Shown here piece after piece: positions 1 through 27,869 of a DNA stretch of 64,000 nucleotides. Position numbers and translations under genes: made by a program. How positions within the stretch are numbered: the first letter of the stretch is position 1; the number at the start of each line of letters is the position of its first letter. Source of the stretch: Chondrilla cf. caribensis (taxonomy: Eukaryota; Porifera; Demospongiae; Chondrillida; Chondrillidae); assembly GCA_964020155.1 (NCBI GenBank), contig OZ026556.1:3442001-3506000 (forward strand), in the 5' to 3' direction. Below the pieces are notes generated by a model. The model made no database searches. It was not told the origin of the DNA and saw nothing but the letters and a program-made list of their open reading frames with translations.

Positions 1-664
1 GTAGTATGATAACTGTAGGCATGGTAACAGTAGGCATGGTAATAGTAGGTATGGTAACAGTAGGCATGGTAACATCCAGGTATAGTATAGGCACTCCTGT
101 TGAATAGTCAGTACATGATTGATGTAATAGCAGCATCAATTCAATTGCTCCACATCAACAACATCCACTTTGTAGCAGCATGTTCCATCACTTGGTACAT
201 ACTTGACAGTTTTTGGGGGGAAACAGAGAGTACATTCATATTGTAACGGAATAAAACCTGCACCAACTGACTCAAGCTAGTGAACACACACAACTGGTAA
301 CATATAACTGTGTAGTCATATTTGCAATGGATATTGTTACAGTAGTAATACTGATGTAGAGTATTAACCTATATGGCAGCCAAAAGACATGAAACAATGC
401 CTGTAAGTATGTGTTCTGTCGCATGTATGGTCGTAGGCATATGATAAACAAGATTGCTAATTGAGATTTTTCAGCAAAACTTTGTTTTAGTGTAAGGGCT
501 GCCATTCCCACTGATCACTGCAAAACAACCATTCCAATACTTCTAGATAGTACTGCTGTATGATGATGTGTAGTAAGTCTGGCCTCAGCCATGCTGTATA
601 GGGGGTCCAGTTGGCTATGGATATATATCCAAGAACCAGTGTCTATATGTAGGCTTCCCACTAC
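1..664. other. Intronic sequence of the Munc13-like gene, no exon recognised
   Basis: It opens with a 16-bp tandem repeat (GTAGGCATGGTAACA type, 1-75). The following sequence has no exon I can support in phase with the exon ending at 665. Confidence 0.4.
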
Positions 665-6364
<5,700 letters not shown>

Positions 6365-6544
6365 TTCGCAGCATACTTGAAATTGAAGGGCGAAATGAAA
6401 TCGATTTCAATCAAGACGCGATCAGATAGTGAGAAAATCAATACGTGATAATAATTCTCAAGATAATCTACGACAATAGATACAACATGATAATTTTCAA
6501 TGACATGAGCATTACAAAATTTCTTGTATAAAATTTCAAATTTG

Positions 6545-17482
<10,938 letters not shown>

Positions 17483-17685
17483 TCTGCTGGATGCTACAGT
17501 TCACTTATAGGCTTGAACTAGGCATAGTGCAAACTATGGGTAATAAACAGCCATACTTTGCGAACGGAAACCAACGCAAATGGTAACAACGTTCTGTCGT
17601 CTGAGTCACGTGATTCAAACACGTGTCTGTCGTCTGTTGGTCGAGAAGAAACCCTTTTATTATTGTATGGGAGAAAGTTGCCAAC
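17483..17685. promoter_or_regulatory. Divergent promoter between TMF1 and LUC7L
   Basis: Only 203 bp separate the TMF1 ATG (minus strand) from the LUC7L ATG (plus strand), so both promoters and both 5' UTRs must lie here. It contains two palindromic CACGTG E-boxes at 17607-17612 and 17620-17625, 13 bp apart. The first sits in GTCACGTGA, the core recognised by USF/MiT-TFE-type bHLH-ZIP factors. No clear TATA box is seen. That the two genes are co-regulated is inference. Confidence 0.6.
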
Positions 17686-19217
17686 ATGTCTGCTTCGCAG
17701 ATGCGAAAGATGCTGGAGCAACTGATGGGGCCGCAAGGTAAGATGGATGTACTTAACGAGATTTTACTAACCTAAATCTTGTTAAAATCTAAACCGTCAG
17801 CCATTTTATTTAGTATTTTGAATGACTTATGTGCTAGAGTTACAAGTGTTCCACTTTGTTCGGTAATCACAGAACCACACATATCGTAACAATTGTATGC
17901 ACATGTCAAATATTCAACGTAAGTACGTAAGTTAAGCACGTGAGTTTCCCTCATCCACCATGGCAACCTGCATACACTGCAAACCCAATACCTAATCTCG
18001 TTCCCAGACCCACTTTTGCAAATGGCAGCCGCACGCGAAAGTAAGTCTGTTGACTAAGTTCCAAATTCCTGTAATACATGCAAAGAACATATGTGGTCAA
18101 CATGACTTTTCGTTATGACGTGATCTTGAATTTTTACAACACTGCGATCTAATTGGTACTTCATTTTCATGGTACAACTCTTGACCCTGCCAGAAATTTG
18201 GACCTTAGTCACCAGACCCTCTTTTCGCATGCGGCAGCCATTTGCAAAGTGGGTCTGGGAACTGACTAAACCCAGGGCTGGCTGTACACACAGCAGTTCA
18301 CAGTCACATGTACACACTTTTAGTCTGACCACCCATATTACAGGAAAGAGAACCATATTACAGTGTTTAGTTGTTGGCTTGTTTGATATTCACGTGGCCC
18401 TTATGCTACTTGTGTGAGACTTACCGCTTCATATGTATAGTGCATTGCTACTGTGGACCATGTGACATACATACATACGTACATATGTACGTACACACAT
18501 ATGTACATACATACACATGATTTGTATGCATTGGGTCCATATTTTTAATTCTGGTATAATTTTTGAGCAAATCTTCCAAAAACAAGGTTTGTAAAGAAGC
18601 AGTTTCGGTCAAATTGTAGCAGTATTCCTCAGCAAATGTGCTCCTTTGCATGGTGCCATTTGTAGGTAGTACTCACGATATTCCATACCTTCCCAAATGT
18701 ATTCCAGTATGCTGGTTTATGTTATTCCACAATCATCTTGAAAATTGACCATTATCAAATGTGACTGACTTCACTTGACTAATGATGAGGAGAAACAAAT
18801 AAATGCTGCAATGTGAGGGAGTGAACATACGTACATACGTACGAGTAGTCTTCCCAAACTAATTGTAAAGATTGGGCCAACATATACACACATACGTACA
18901 TAGGTACGTACATACTCTCTCTGGGATCTAAACCATGATAATATTTTATTTAAGATACATGGATAAAATTAATGTTTCCCCTTGAGATTGCATTGTACTT
19001 CTGTGAGTTCTGAATAAGTGGCATGATTTGAGGTGTGTGTTTGCAAGTAATTCATAATTGCATGTTGTGTTCCTTTTTATCTCAGATGAGCAAGCTGCCA
19101 ACCGCCACTTCTCCGATAGAGATGTGTGCAGATGTTTCCTGTTGAACATTTGCATCAATGACCTCTTCACTAACACTGTGAGTGGAACATGCACACATAC
19201 GTACGTGCGTACAAATG

Positions 19218-19249
<32 letters not shown>

Positions 19250-19253
19250 TACA

Positions 19254-19313
<60 letters not shown>

Positions 19314-19382
19314 CACACACACATACACAGAAACACACACACACACACACACGCACACACACACACACACACACATACACAG

Positions 19383-19418
<36 letters not shown>

Positions 19419-22400
19419 ACACTATACATATTTCATTGCCATTCCACCCTATCGAATATACATATTCATGTGATGTTGACTCTCCACATACGTACGTACG
19501 TATATTCCATATTCTGAGTTGAGGGCCTATTTTTGTAGTCTCACTAATATGTATTGAGGAATGTTCCACCATACATACGTACATGTATATGTACGTACAT
19601 GTGTATGTATTAGTGCATACAATGAGAAAGCAATGTTATTATGTATGTTTAGTTTTTATCTCTGGTTTATACGTACAACAAAACTCCATTGCATGAATTC
19701 TACACATGTACTTTGTTGTGCATTTATTCCCATGTTTCTGTAGAGAGAAGACATTGGTCCCTGTCCCAAAATACATTCTGAAGCCTTGAGAGCTGATTTT
19801 GAGAGAGAATCTCAAAAGAAGGACTATAGAATGGAAGAGGAGGTAGGTGTATACTTATGTACAGTGCATGAGTACACGTTTCTCACTGCCCTTAATACAA
19901 TGTTGTGTACATATTATGTACGTATGTACGGACGTATATGCAAATGCATGTACGTGACATTGGGGAGGTCAGCAGTCAGCGCGACCCTGTGCTGTACGTG
20001 TTCTCCTGGCCTATTCATTCTGATGCTGTGTGTTCATTTTTTAGGTGCTGGACTTCTTAAAGGACTTCATTACCAAGAATGAAAGGAAGATAGTTGCCAA
20101 CAAGAAGAGACTTGAAGCTGAGGAGAGTCCAGATTTGGAGGCCAAAGCTCAAGAAATGCACGAGCTTGGCATCCAGATTGGAGAGAAACTGGCCAAGGCA
20201 GAAGCATTAGGTACGTACGTATGTGTGCGTGTGTAGTGGAACCATGAACTTATGAATAACCATGGGAATAGAACACAATTGTGGTCTAACTTAGTATTGT
20301 AGTACGTAGGTATATCAAGTAATCTCTGAATTGAGGAAACCTCTGTAATATTTACTACAAGTGTACATAGCTGAGGACCATCAGTGATGGTTGCAACAAT
20401 TAATGAGGTGAACGTTCTTGACTAATGTTGCCCTTGCTGCTCCGTGTCTCTTCTCTTTTTTTGAAGTATCATCCCCTCCCTTCCAATTGCTCCTATTGCT
20501 GGTCACATGTCTCGTGCACCGGCCAGTTTGGTGAGATCCCTCTCCTCCTGCTGCATCCAGTCTCTTACTGTTGCTCTGTCTCTTCTGCTTCATGTGTTCT
20601 GTTCATTGACTTCAACAAAAGCTGTTACCTTATGCTTGTTGAAGATATCAAACGACACAACTTCTCCCTAGGTGATAACCTATCACTGTACACATGTACA
20701 TTTTTGTATATTATACTTATATGTACATATGTACAGTATGTACAAATTCCCACCATCAAAGGAATAAATATGGTCATCAAAGCCTTGTCATTAAAGGGAC
20801 AGACATGATATGTGTATATGTGTATGCTATACCAAGCTATGTACATACATACATACGTACCTATGTCTTAAGTTGTTTTGCTTGGTTTTAAGGTAACGAA
20901 GGCAAAGTGGACGAATCATTGGCAATGATGACTGAAGTTGAGGAGCTGAAGAAAAAACGAAAGGATGCCGAAGTATGTAGGGGGGGCGGGGATTAGATCA
21001 TGTGATACATGGGCTGGGATACAATGTCCCAGACACATTTGTGTAGTGTTTCCTGTTCACTGGACAATAGTTGATGTTGTCACATGTGTTAACTACGAAA
21101 TGTTAGTGTGTGCATGTTGTCTTGTACCTTGTGTGCTGTGTCTCTTACACACTCCACATATGATGTCTGTATTCTGCCTTCTGTATTTATCTTCATGTGT
21201 GCGTGCTGTGAACACTTTGTTACATACATGAACATCCAGGCACTATATATCATGTAAATACTATTGTATATGCATGTGTGTTGTGTACATGTAGTGACAT
21301 ATGTAATGCAGTGTTGGATACATGTATGCATGTACAGTACTTTTTGCCCAATTGTTTGCTGTATGTGTCTGTGATGGTGTTGTACATGTCTGAATCATGG
21401 CAGAGTGAGTGAAGGGTTAGCTACGTACATACGTAGCTGTGTAGGAGTCCTTTCAGGTCAGGATCCCTTCCCAACAGGGCAGCACTGCTAAGAGGCTTTC
21501 CGTACGTATCTTTATTCTGTATAAGCACACCATCACTCACCTTTGGTATCTACGTGCATGCATACATATGTATCACCAGAGATCCTTTATCGATAAATCC
21601 AGAATGGTACCTAGCCCACCTCAGGACTGTGCATAGTAGACATATGTGCAGGTCATGGTATGTTCCGATATGTGATGTGTGTGTGTGTGAGTATGCACCT
21701 GCACTTGTGTGAGATGTGACCTGACCTTCAAAATCCATATTATAACGAGCAGTGGTATGAGATGTACATCCCTGAATGCTCCCTTTTAGGACCACTATCG
21801 TGCCCACATACCACTCGGCTCAAACCAGCAGCAGAAACTCAGAGCCTGTGATGTTTGTGGTGCCTTCCTCAGTCTGTATGACAATGATAGGCGGTGAGCA
21901 ACTAGTAATAAAGTTCTTTGTCTCTTCTGTATTGAATGTATGTGTAGGAAGTATACCACTCAATGAGACCACAAACTGCTGTGCGTACGAGTACCCAGAG
22001 GCTGCGTCCTTGTGAAATATGTGGTGCTTTTCTTGGAATGTATGACAAAGACACAGTGTAAGTGTTTGTACCTTTGCTGTGGCTGGAAGTAGGAGCTGAC
22101 CATCATTTTGTGTGTGTGTGTGCATTTATTTGGCTAGTACAGATGGTGTGTTTGTGTTTATTCTTATTGCCCTGTTTGTGTGTTTTGGTGTGAAGAAGAT
22201 GATCTTGTTCTCTATCCTGCATGTTGCGTAGGCTTGCAGACCATTTTGGAGGGAAGTTGCACATTGGATTCGTCCAGATTAAAGATAAGATTGTAGAGCT
22301 GGAGGTGTGTGGGTGTGGATGTGTATTGTGGGTGTGGGTGTGGATGTGGGTGTGAGTGTGTGTGCCTTACCTTCTTTTGCTCAAATTGCAGGAGATCATT

Positions 22401-23034
22401 GCCAACAAGAGAGAGCGGAAGAGAGCTGAAAGGGACAGAGAGAGGGAAAGTCCTGGCCGAAGGAGGAGAACTAAGAGCAGAAGTGGAAGTCGGGAACGTA
22501 GTCGGGATAAGAGGTATCGACGAAGAAGCAGTCGCAGTAGATCACAAGAGAGGTCTAGGAAGAAAAGGAGTAGATCACGCGATCGATCAAGAAGAAGTCG
22601 GAGTAGATCACATGATCGATTGAGAAGAAGTCGGAGTAGATCACGTGATCGATCAAGAAGAAGTCGGAGTAGATCACGCGATCGATCCAGGAAGGCTCGA
22701 AGCAGATCAAGAGAGAGATCAAGGGGTGAAAGCAAAAGGTAGTAACATGGTGATGGTCTTGAAGCACATTCAGACTTATACTTGCATGTGTGTGCATATT
22801 TGCATAAGTGTCATTGGTGATCATACTCATTTTCTGTACATTGTACATTTGTACATCTGTACATTTTCTGTACATTTTCTGGCTTGAGTGCTAGTGTGTA
22901 CATCCAGATAAGTACCTTTATCGGTGTGTATGTGCATATGTAGTTTCTTTAATGTGGTGTAGTCCTTTCAATATCAACTTTCAATTTCTGCTGTGTCGTG
23001 TTTTCCCTCCAGGCATCGCAGAAGCAGAAGCTGA
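17686..23034 (+). CDS. LUC7L: LUC7-like U1 snRNP-associated splicing factor with RS tail
   Basis: Exons: 17686-17737, 19086-19177, 19744-19842, 20045-20210, 20893-20972, then 21790-21893 or 21948-22057, 22232-22304, 22392-22738, 23013-23034. The total is 1035 nt (344 aa) with the first alternative and 1041 nt (346 aa) with the second; both are multiples of three. The start MSASQMRKMLEQLMGPQ and the first zinc finger (DRDVCRCFLLNICIND then GPCPKIHSEALRADFE) are typical LUC7. The coiled coil NEGKVDESLAMM follows, then the second finger (CDVCGAFL or CEICGAFL, completed by LADHFGGKLHIGF), then an Arg/Ser-rich tail ending RSRS. LUC7 proteins bind U1 snRNP and influence 5' splice-site choice. If exon 8 were not spliced to the last small exon, a TAG follows at once after KR. 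A copy of the RS exon was captured by the downstream duplication. Confidence 0.95.
17994..18268. mobile_element. Inverted-repeat element with CCCAGACCCACTTTTGC arms
   Basis: The left arm (to about 18050) and right arm (about 18213-18268) are inverted complements over some 55 bp with mismatches, around a spacer of about 160 bp. It lies in LUC7L intron 1. Confidence 0.6.
19217..19412. repeat. (CA)n microsatellite, LUC7L intron 2
   Basis: This is a compound CA tract with CG and ACAGAAAC interruptions, starting about 40 bp after the donor at 19178. Confidence 0.95.
21790..21893 (+). other. LUC7L: LUC7L alternative exon 6A (zinc finger 2, version A)
   Basis: This 104-nt exon is entered in phase 0 and leaves in phase 2. 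It encodes DHYRAHIPLGSNQQQKLRAC followed by DVCGAFLSLYDNDR and supplies the CxxC half of the second zinc finger. Acceptor is tttag, donor is gtgagc. It joins the shared exon at 22232 to give DNDRRLADHFGG, which is close to the vertebrate LUC7L sequence. Confidence 0.88.
21948..22057 (+). other. LUC7L: LUC7L alternative exon 6B (zinc finger 2, version B)
   Basis: This 110-nt exon is entered in phase 0 and leaves in phase 2, exactly like 6A. It encodes EVYHSMRPQTAVRTSTQRLR then PCEICGAFLGMYDKDTV. Acceptor is tgtag, donor is gtaagt. It aligns along its length with exon 6A (CxxCGAFL, YD-D) and lies only 54 bp after it. Including both exons, or neither, breaks the frame. Confidence 0.75.
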
Positions 23035-23119
23035 CCGAAAAGGATATTTACATCCGTAGAGCGTTATACTGTAGTACCCTTTTTTGACACTGTAATAATT
23101 ACCTGTACTGAGATAACTA

Positions 23120-23125
23120 ATTAAA
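23120..23125 (+). promoter_or_regulatory. Possible LUC7L polyadenylation signal (ATTAAA)
   Basis: ATTAAA lies 86 bp after the LUC7L stop, in a stretch present in both copies of the duplication. In copy 2 the matching hexamer is at about 31286-31291, pushed away from the RS tail by the 1.2-kb insertion. Confidence 0.35.
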
Positions 23126-23239
23126 AGCCGGAGAGCGTTATGGCGGTCCCGGTCACTTAATAACAGCCCCACTTGCTGCAATAATGTACAGTGTCGATTC
23201 GCTTACATATATACGTACTGTACGTACAGTACTAGTGTG

Positions 23240-23781
23240 CTAGTGTGGGATTCTGATATCAATGTTCATTTGAGTTGAGCCCGTCCCGTCAATCTTGCTC
23301 TCGGTCTGGAAGCTGATAGCGGTGAGTGAGCCCTCGTGAAGGAAGATCCCTCCTACCTTCACCGAGTTGACCTCCCATTGCCCTGTGTCCTCAAAGATAG
23401 GTTTATGTATCTACTTCGTCATTGGCTTACAGTTCGAGTAGATGGGCAGACCGTTCGTCCTAAACAGAGTACTCTTGGATACACTTGTATGAAAAGTTGC
23501 GGCATTGTGTAGTACCTCAGTTGGAATACACCCTGTGTACCGGTCGATTCAGACATACGATACATTTGTGGATCCCTCACTCGATATTAATTACTTATCC
23601 ACTCGGAGCAATCTTCTGTCTCAACGCTAACCGTTCGATTTAACATTAGATGCTTTTCGATCATTATATTATTGAATTCCAACCCTCCTCCAGGTTTCCA
23701 CGTAACGTAACACTCGAAGCTAAGGGGCCACACTATCCAGTACACATCCTTAGATACATTCGCGTGCTTGTAGCGGCATCC
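23240..23781 (-). CDS. Possible antisense gene of unknown function, 3' part, copy 1
   Basis: Three phase-compatible segments can be read on the minus strand: 23781-23595, 23532-23431 and 23382-23240 (TAG stop). The product includes SKDVYWIVWPLSFECYVTWK, IPTEVLHNAATFHTSVSKST, then NGLPIYSN joined to WQWEVNSVKVGGIFLHEG, ending NIDIRIPH. Introns would be 62 and 48 bp with GT-AG ends. Without splicing a TAG interrupts the last part. Copy 2 repeats identical exon lengths and phases. I do not recognise the family, and no start exon was found between here and the ankyrin coding exon at 24224, so this may be a remnant. The alternative is a non-coding 5' exon of the ankyrin gene on the plus strand (good donor at about 23321). 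Confidence 0.38.
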
Positions 23782-23998
23782 CTACGATCGACTTTTTTCA
23801 ACTCGAATTACTTGTTTCTGCACGCAAATTTATCTATGTATGTACATGTGCACATAGTAATGAGTTGGATGATCTACCAAAGTCGTTACTCTACCACATT
23901 ATCTTCAGGAATGGTGACGAATTAATGTGAATTCACTATAACGTGTGTACATGCATTCACTATAATAATATGCATACATGTGTCGCCTGTTATAGGCC

Positions 23999-24116
23999 TA
24001 GTCTCGTGTAGCCCAGACCCATTCTCACCTCAAACTTTGAAATTGGGACTTTGCAGCGGCAGGGAAGTCTCAGGTTTGAAATCAGAGTGATGATGGGTCT
24101 GGGCTATGTGAGACTA
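23999..24116. mobile_element. Palindromic element (TAGTCTCGTGTAGCCCAGACCC arms), copy 1
   Basis: The left arm TAGTCTCGTGTAGCCCAGAC and the right arm ending GGGCTATGTGAGACTA are inverted complements. The 118-bp element lies about 100 bp upstream of the ankyrin exon and was duplicated with the segment. Confidence 0.6.
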
Positions 24117-24223
24117 TTATGAACCTGTTATTCACTCCATGCTATAGTTGACATGACTTTCAAACTTGATATTGTCCGTGCACAAAGCTACTGAATACTC
24201 TGTGTTTCTCTGTCTTGCAGAGT

Positions 24224-27200
24224 ATGAGCTCCGAGAGCCTCCTTGAGCTCCACCCCTCGTTGCTGCCTGCTGGGAGTACGTTACTGCACACAGCAGCATC
24301 AAACGGAAACACACAAGCATGCAGAATCATCCTCGACAACAGTACGGAGAACCTACTTGAGTCGTTTGACCACCGAAATTGGACCCCACTGTCTGTCGCC
24401 TTGCACAGTGGACGGTTGGAGGTATCGAGGTTACTTCTTGAGTACGGTGCCAGTACCTCTGCTAACTTTACTAGGGAACTCACAATCAGAGACATTTTAG
24501 AAGGTTACGAATGTATTGGATTTGTGCAGTCTTTGGTTGAAGGTGAAATTGGGATAGGAAGGTTCACGCCAACCCTAGCGTATCACTCTGCAGCGTTTGA
24601 CGGCAATACTTTGGTTTTGGACAAGTGTATATCCCTGTACAGTGTTGACGTCAATCATACCGATTGCCTAGGACGTACAGCTCTTCACGATGCAGTCTTC
24701 AACGGCCACTTCGAATGCATCGACGTGTTGATGCGTCATGGAGCCAGTGTTACAATCTATGACAGTGTGAACTTTTCACCTCTTCACCATGCCTGCCAGC
24801 AGGGCAAAGAGGCTATTGTCGAGAAGATACTTGAAGAATATGACTCAACAGAGATTGGTCATATTTTGGATACTCCTGGACATTGCGGTCGAACTCCTTT
24901 ACATTTAGCACTAGAATATCATCGTTACAGCATCGCATCTCTTCTCCTACAGCAGTTCCCATTGCAGAACCTGAATGTAGCAGACAACTGCGGAGTCACC
25001 CCTCATGACCTGCTCTACCAGGCGTACCTACAGCCAGACATGCCCCTTGGTATGGAGTTCTTTCTTGCAGTTGCACATCTTCTTCATCAAGACTTCAAGG
25101 ATGCATTGCTCCATCAAGCCATCTTTGATGACAGGGCGGACCGCGTCAGAAAGATGATTGATTCAGGTGCAAATATTGAAGGATTTGATGCCTCTCAGTC
25201 GCACAATAGTCTTCTTCTAGCGTCACGACTCGGAAGAGTTGGCATTGTGCAAATCTTGCTGGAAGAGGGTGCCAGTGTGTGTGCGACTGATTTGACCCTT
25301 CAAACACCGCTCCACCTTGCCGCTCGCTATGGTCATCAAGAAACTGTTCAGTTTTTACTGAACGATACCAGCACACCCCTCCATGCTGCGGATAGGAACA
25401 GTTATACGGCCTTTGAATATGCACTGCAAAACCAACACAGACCTGTGGTGGACATTATTCTGAAATTTTACCAGTTGACGTCAAACCCCACGCCCTTGAG
25501 TAGCAAGAAACGTGTGTTAGACCTGCTGGCTCACTGGGCTGATGGAGATATTCTCAATCAAATCGAAAGTGTTCTCGGAAATGTGTTTGCAGTCCTCGAC
25601 TCACAGGAGACGTCCTTGCCCCAACCAGCTGATGCTGCTAACATGACACCTGTCCCTCTTGACCCCACTATGTCTCAAAGCCTTTGTTCCTCTGTGAACA
25701 ATGTCTCTTCCAAACTGCTTGCCTTGAGGAGAGCCAAAAGGCTTCCCGAGGGTGCCCTCCGTCGATACAAGATCTGCTTCTATTGCCTGGGACTTCAGTG
25801 GTTCCCAGACCGCCATGCCGATACGTGTAGAGAAAAGAGGAGATCTGACCTGCTGGAGGAACACTGCTGCAGTCCACCACACTCTGGTGTGTACCAGCAC
25901 AACCATAAAATCTTGCAGTTTTACGAACAGCAAGTTTCTTCCCCACCCAAGGAGCCCTCCAAGGATGCAAGTACAAGTGGAGGTTCTCCAAAAAATCAAA
26001 GAATCGTTGCAAAACAACGGGCAATTTGGAAACGACTGTGTTCCAAAGTTCGTAACAGGCACCGCAAGACTTGTGTCTACAACTACTATCCTCTGCACAC
26101 AGCAGCATATGCACGAAACACTGCCTTTCTTGAATGGATTCTTTTGCAGGCCAACTCAACCGAACAGCAAAAAACTCTTCTTTTGAGTAAAAATGGCTCA
26201 GACCGCTCGTTGATTGAAGTTATCGTAAGTCAAGAAATGGAGACTGTTGTATCTCCTCTCGCTGGCAATCACACCTTTACCGAGCTAATCCAACAGGCTA
26301 AACAGAAGCTGCAACCGAAACCGAGTAAATTATCTGCTGAGCCTTCTTTCAGGCGCACTTGGTCCATGCAAGTACATCACGACGTGAAGACCACCACAGA
26401 GCATGCAATGGAGATTGTCAACAAGAAGAAAGCGGGACAAAAAATGAGGTGTATGGATAGCGACTACACCCTCCTCTGCCACATACTGTATCACAATCCG
26501 CATTTGAGCAATGCAGATGGCAGCATAATCATGGATATGCTGATATCGCGATCTAAAATTGCCGGAATGAGGACTCTACCTTGTAACTGCCGTTGCACCA
26601 GGTACAGCAACACCCTCAATCTCCACTCCGCTGTCACCTTCATTCTCAAGTGCTACAAGGAGGGTGTTGACCCTGACAAGTTAAAGTCAATCCTGAGGCA
26701 TCTCTGTCGCCATGTGTACTCTAGCGATGAGGTGCAGTGGAAGGAATCGCAGTCGATGCCATCAACACCACACCAACTTCAGGACTGGTGGTGCGTGTTG
26801 TGCAGTATGGATCGAGAAGATGTTGACAACCTGTTAATGGCCGTGTGCATGTTCGGTGATGAAGACCAAGCTGCCATTCTCCTCCCGTGGTGCCCGGAAA
26901 ACGCTCTCTTGAGAGAAAACGAAAAAGGTCAAACTGCCCTTGAGTACGTGGTGAAGAGGAAGCAAGCAAAACTTCTGAAGTTTTTGTTTGAAGACTCTCA
27001 AGTCGTTGGGGAATGTGACTATGCAAAATTGCTGCCTCTATGCTGTGCAGATCTTCGGGCTATGTGAGTCCAGTAGCACATTCTACATGCGTATCTGTAT
27101 GTGTTTGTGTGAATATAATAGTATAATTTATGTATATCTACATACAGTATGTATGTGTGGGTCCCAGTAGCATGTTCCATACATAATATGTATGTATATA

Positions 27201-27641
27201 TGTAAGCACATGAGTAAATAAATAGTGTATTGTATGTATGTACATATATATGTATATGTATATGTATATGTACCTATGTATAAGTGAGTCATACTACAAT
27301 ACGTGCATTTACTGTATGTAGTGTGCATTCCATGTTCTTGATACAGGTATTCTAACTGTGATATTCAGTACAAACATAGTATTACTGTATAAGTATGTTC
27401 TATTGTATACCAATGGCTACCAGTGATGCTTGATGTTCTTGACCCATGCAGTCCTGGCAATGTGGTTTCCAGGCGACATCCCAACAAGAAAGTAGCCAAA
27501 CTCGAACCATATGTGACTTTGAATAAGGATTACAAGCAAAGAAAGCTTGAAGTTTTGGAAATGTTGTTGGAAAGGTGTGTTTGTGTGTTGTGTGTGTGCG
27601 TGCGTGTGTGTGTGCGTGCGTGTGTGTGTGCGTGTGTGTGT

Positions 27642-27712
<71 letters not shown>

Positions 27713-27739
27713 TGTGTGTGTGTGTGTGTGTCTGTGTGT

Positions 27740-27795
<56 letters not shown>

Positions 27796-27823
27796 TGTGT
27801 GTCTGTGTGTCTGTGTGTCTGTA

Positions 27824-27869
<46 letters not shown>

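Noticed and set aside
22367..22735. Leu/Arg-rich open frame opposite the LUC7L RS exon
   Set aside because: It is a mirror of the RS codons on the other strand, with no independent support.
23650..23935. Plus-strand open frame ending before the ankyrin gene (also 31880-32155)
   Set aside because: Copy 1 and copy 2 differ by a frameshift, and its end runs through GTGACGAATTAATGTGAATTCACT, a remnant of the pogo-like element end. The minus-strand reading is more coherent.
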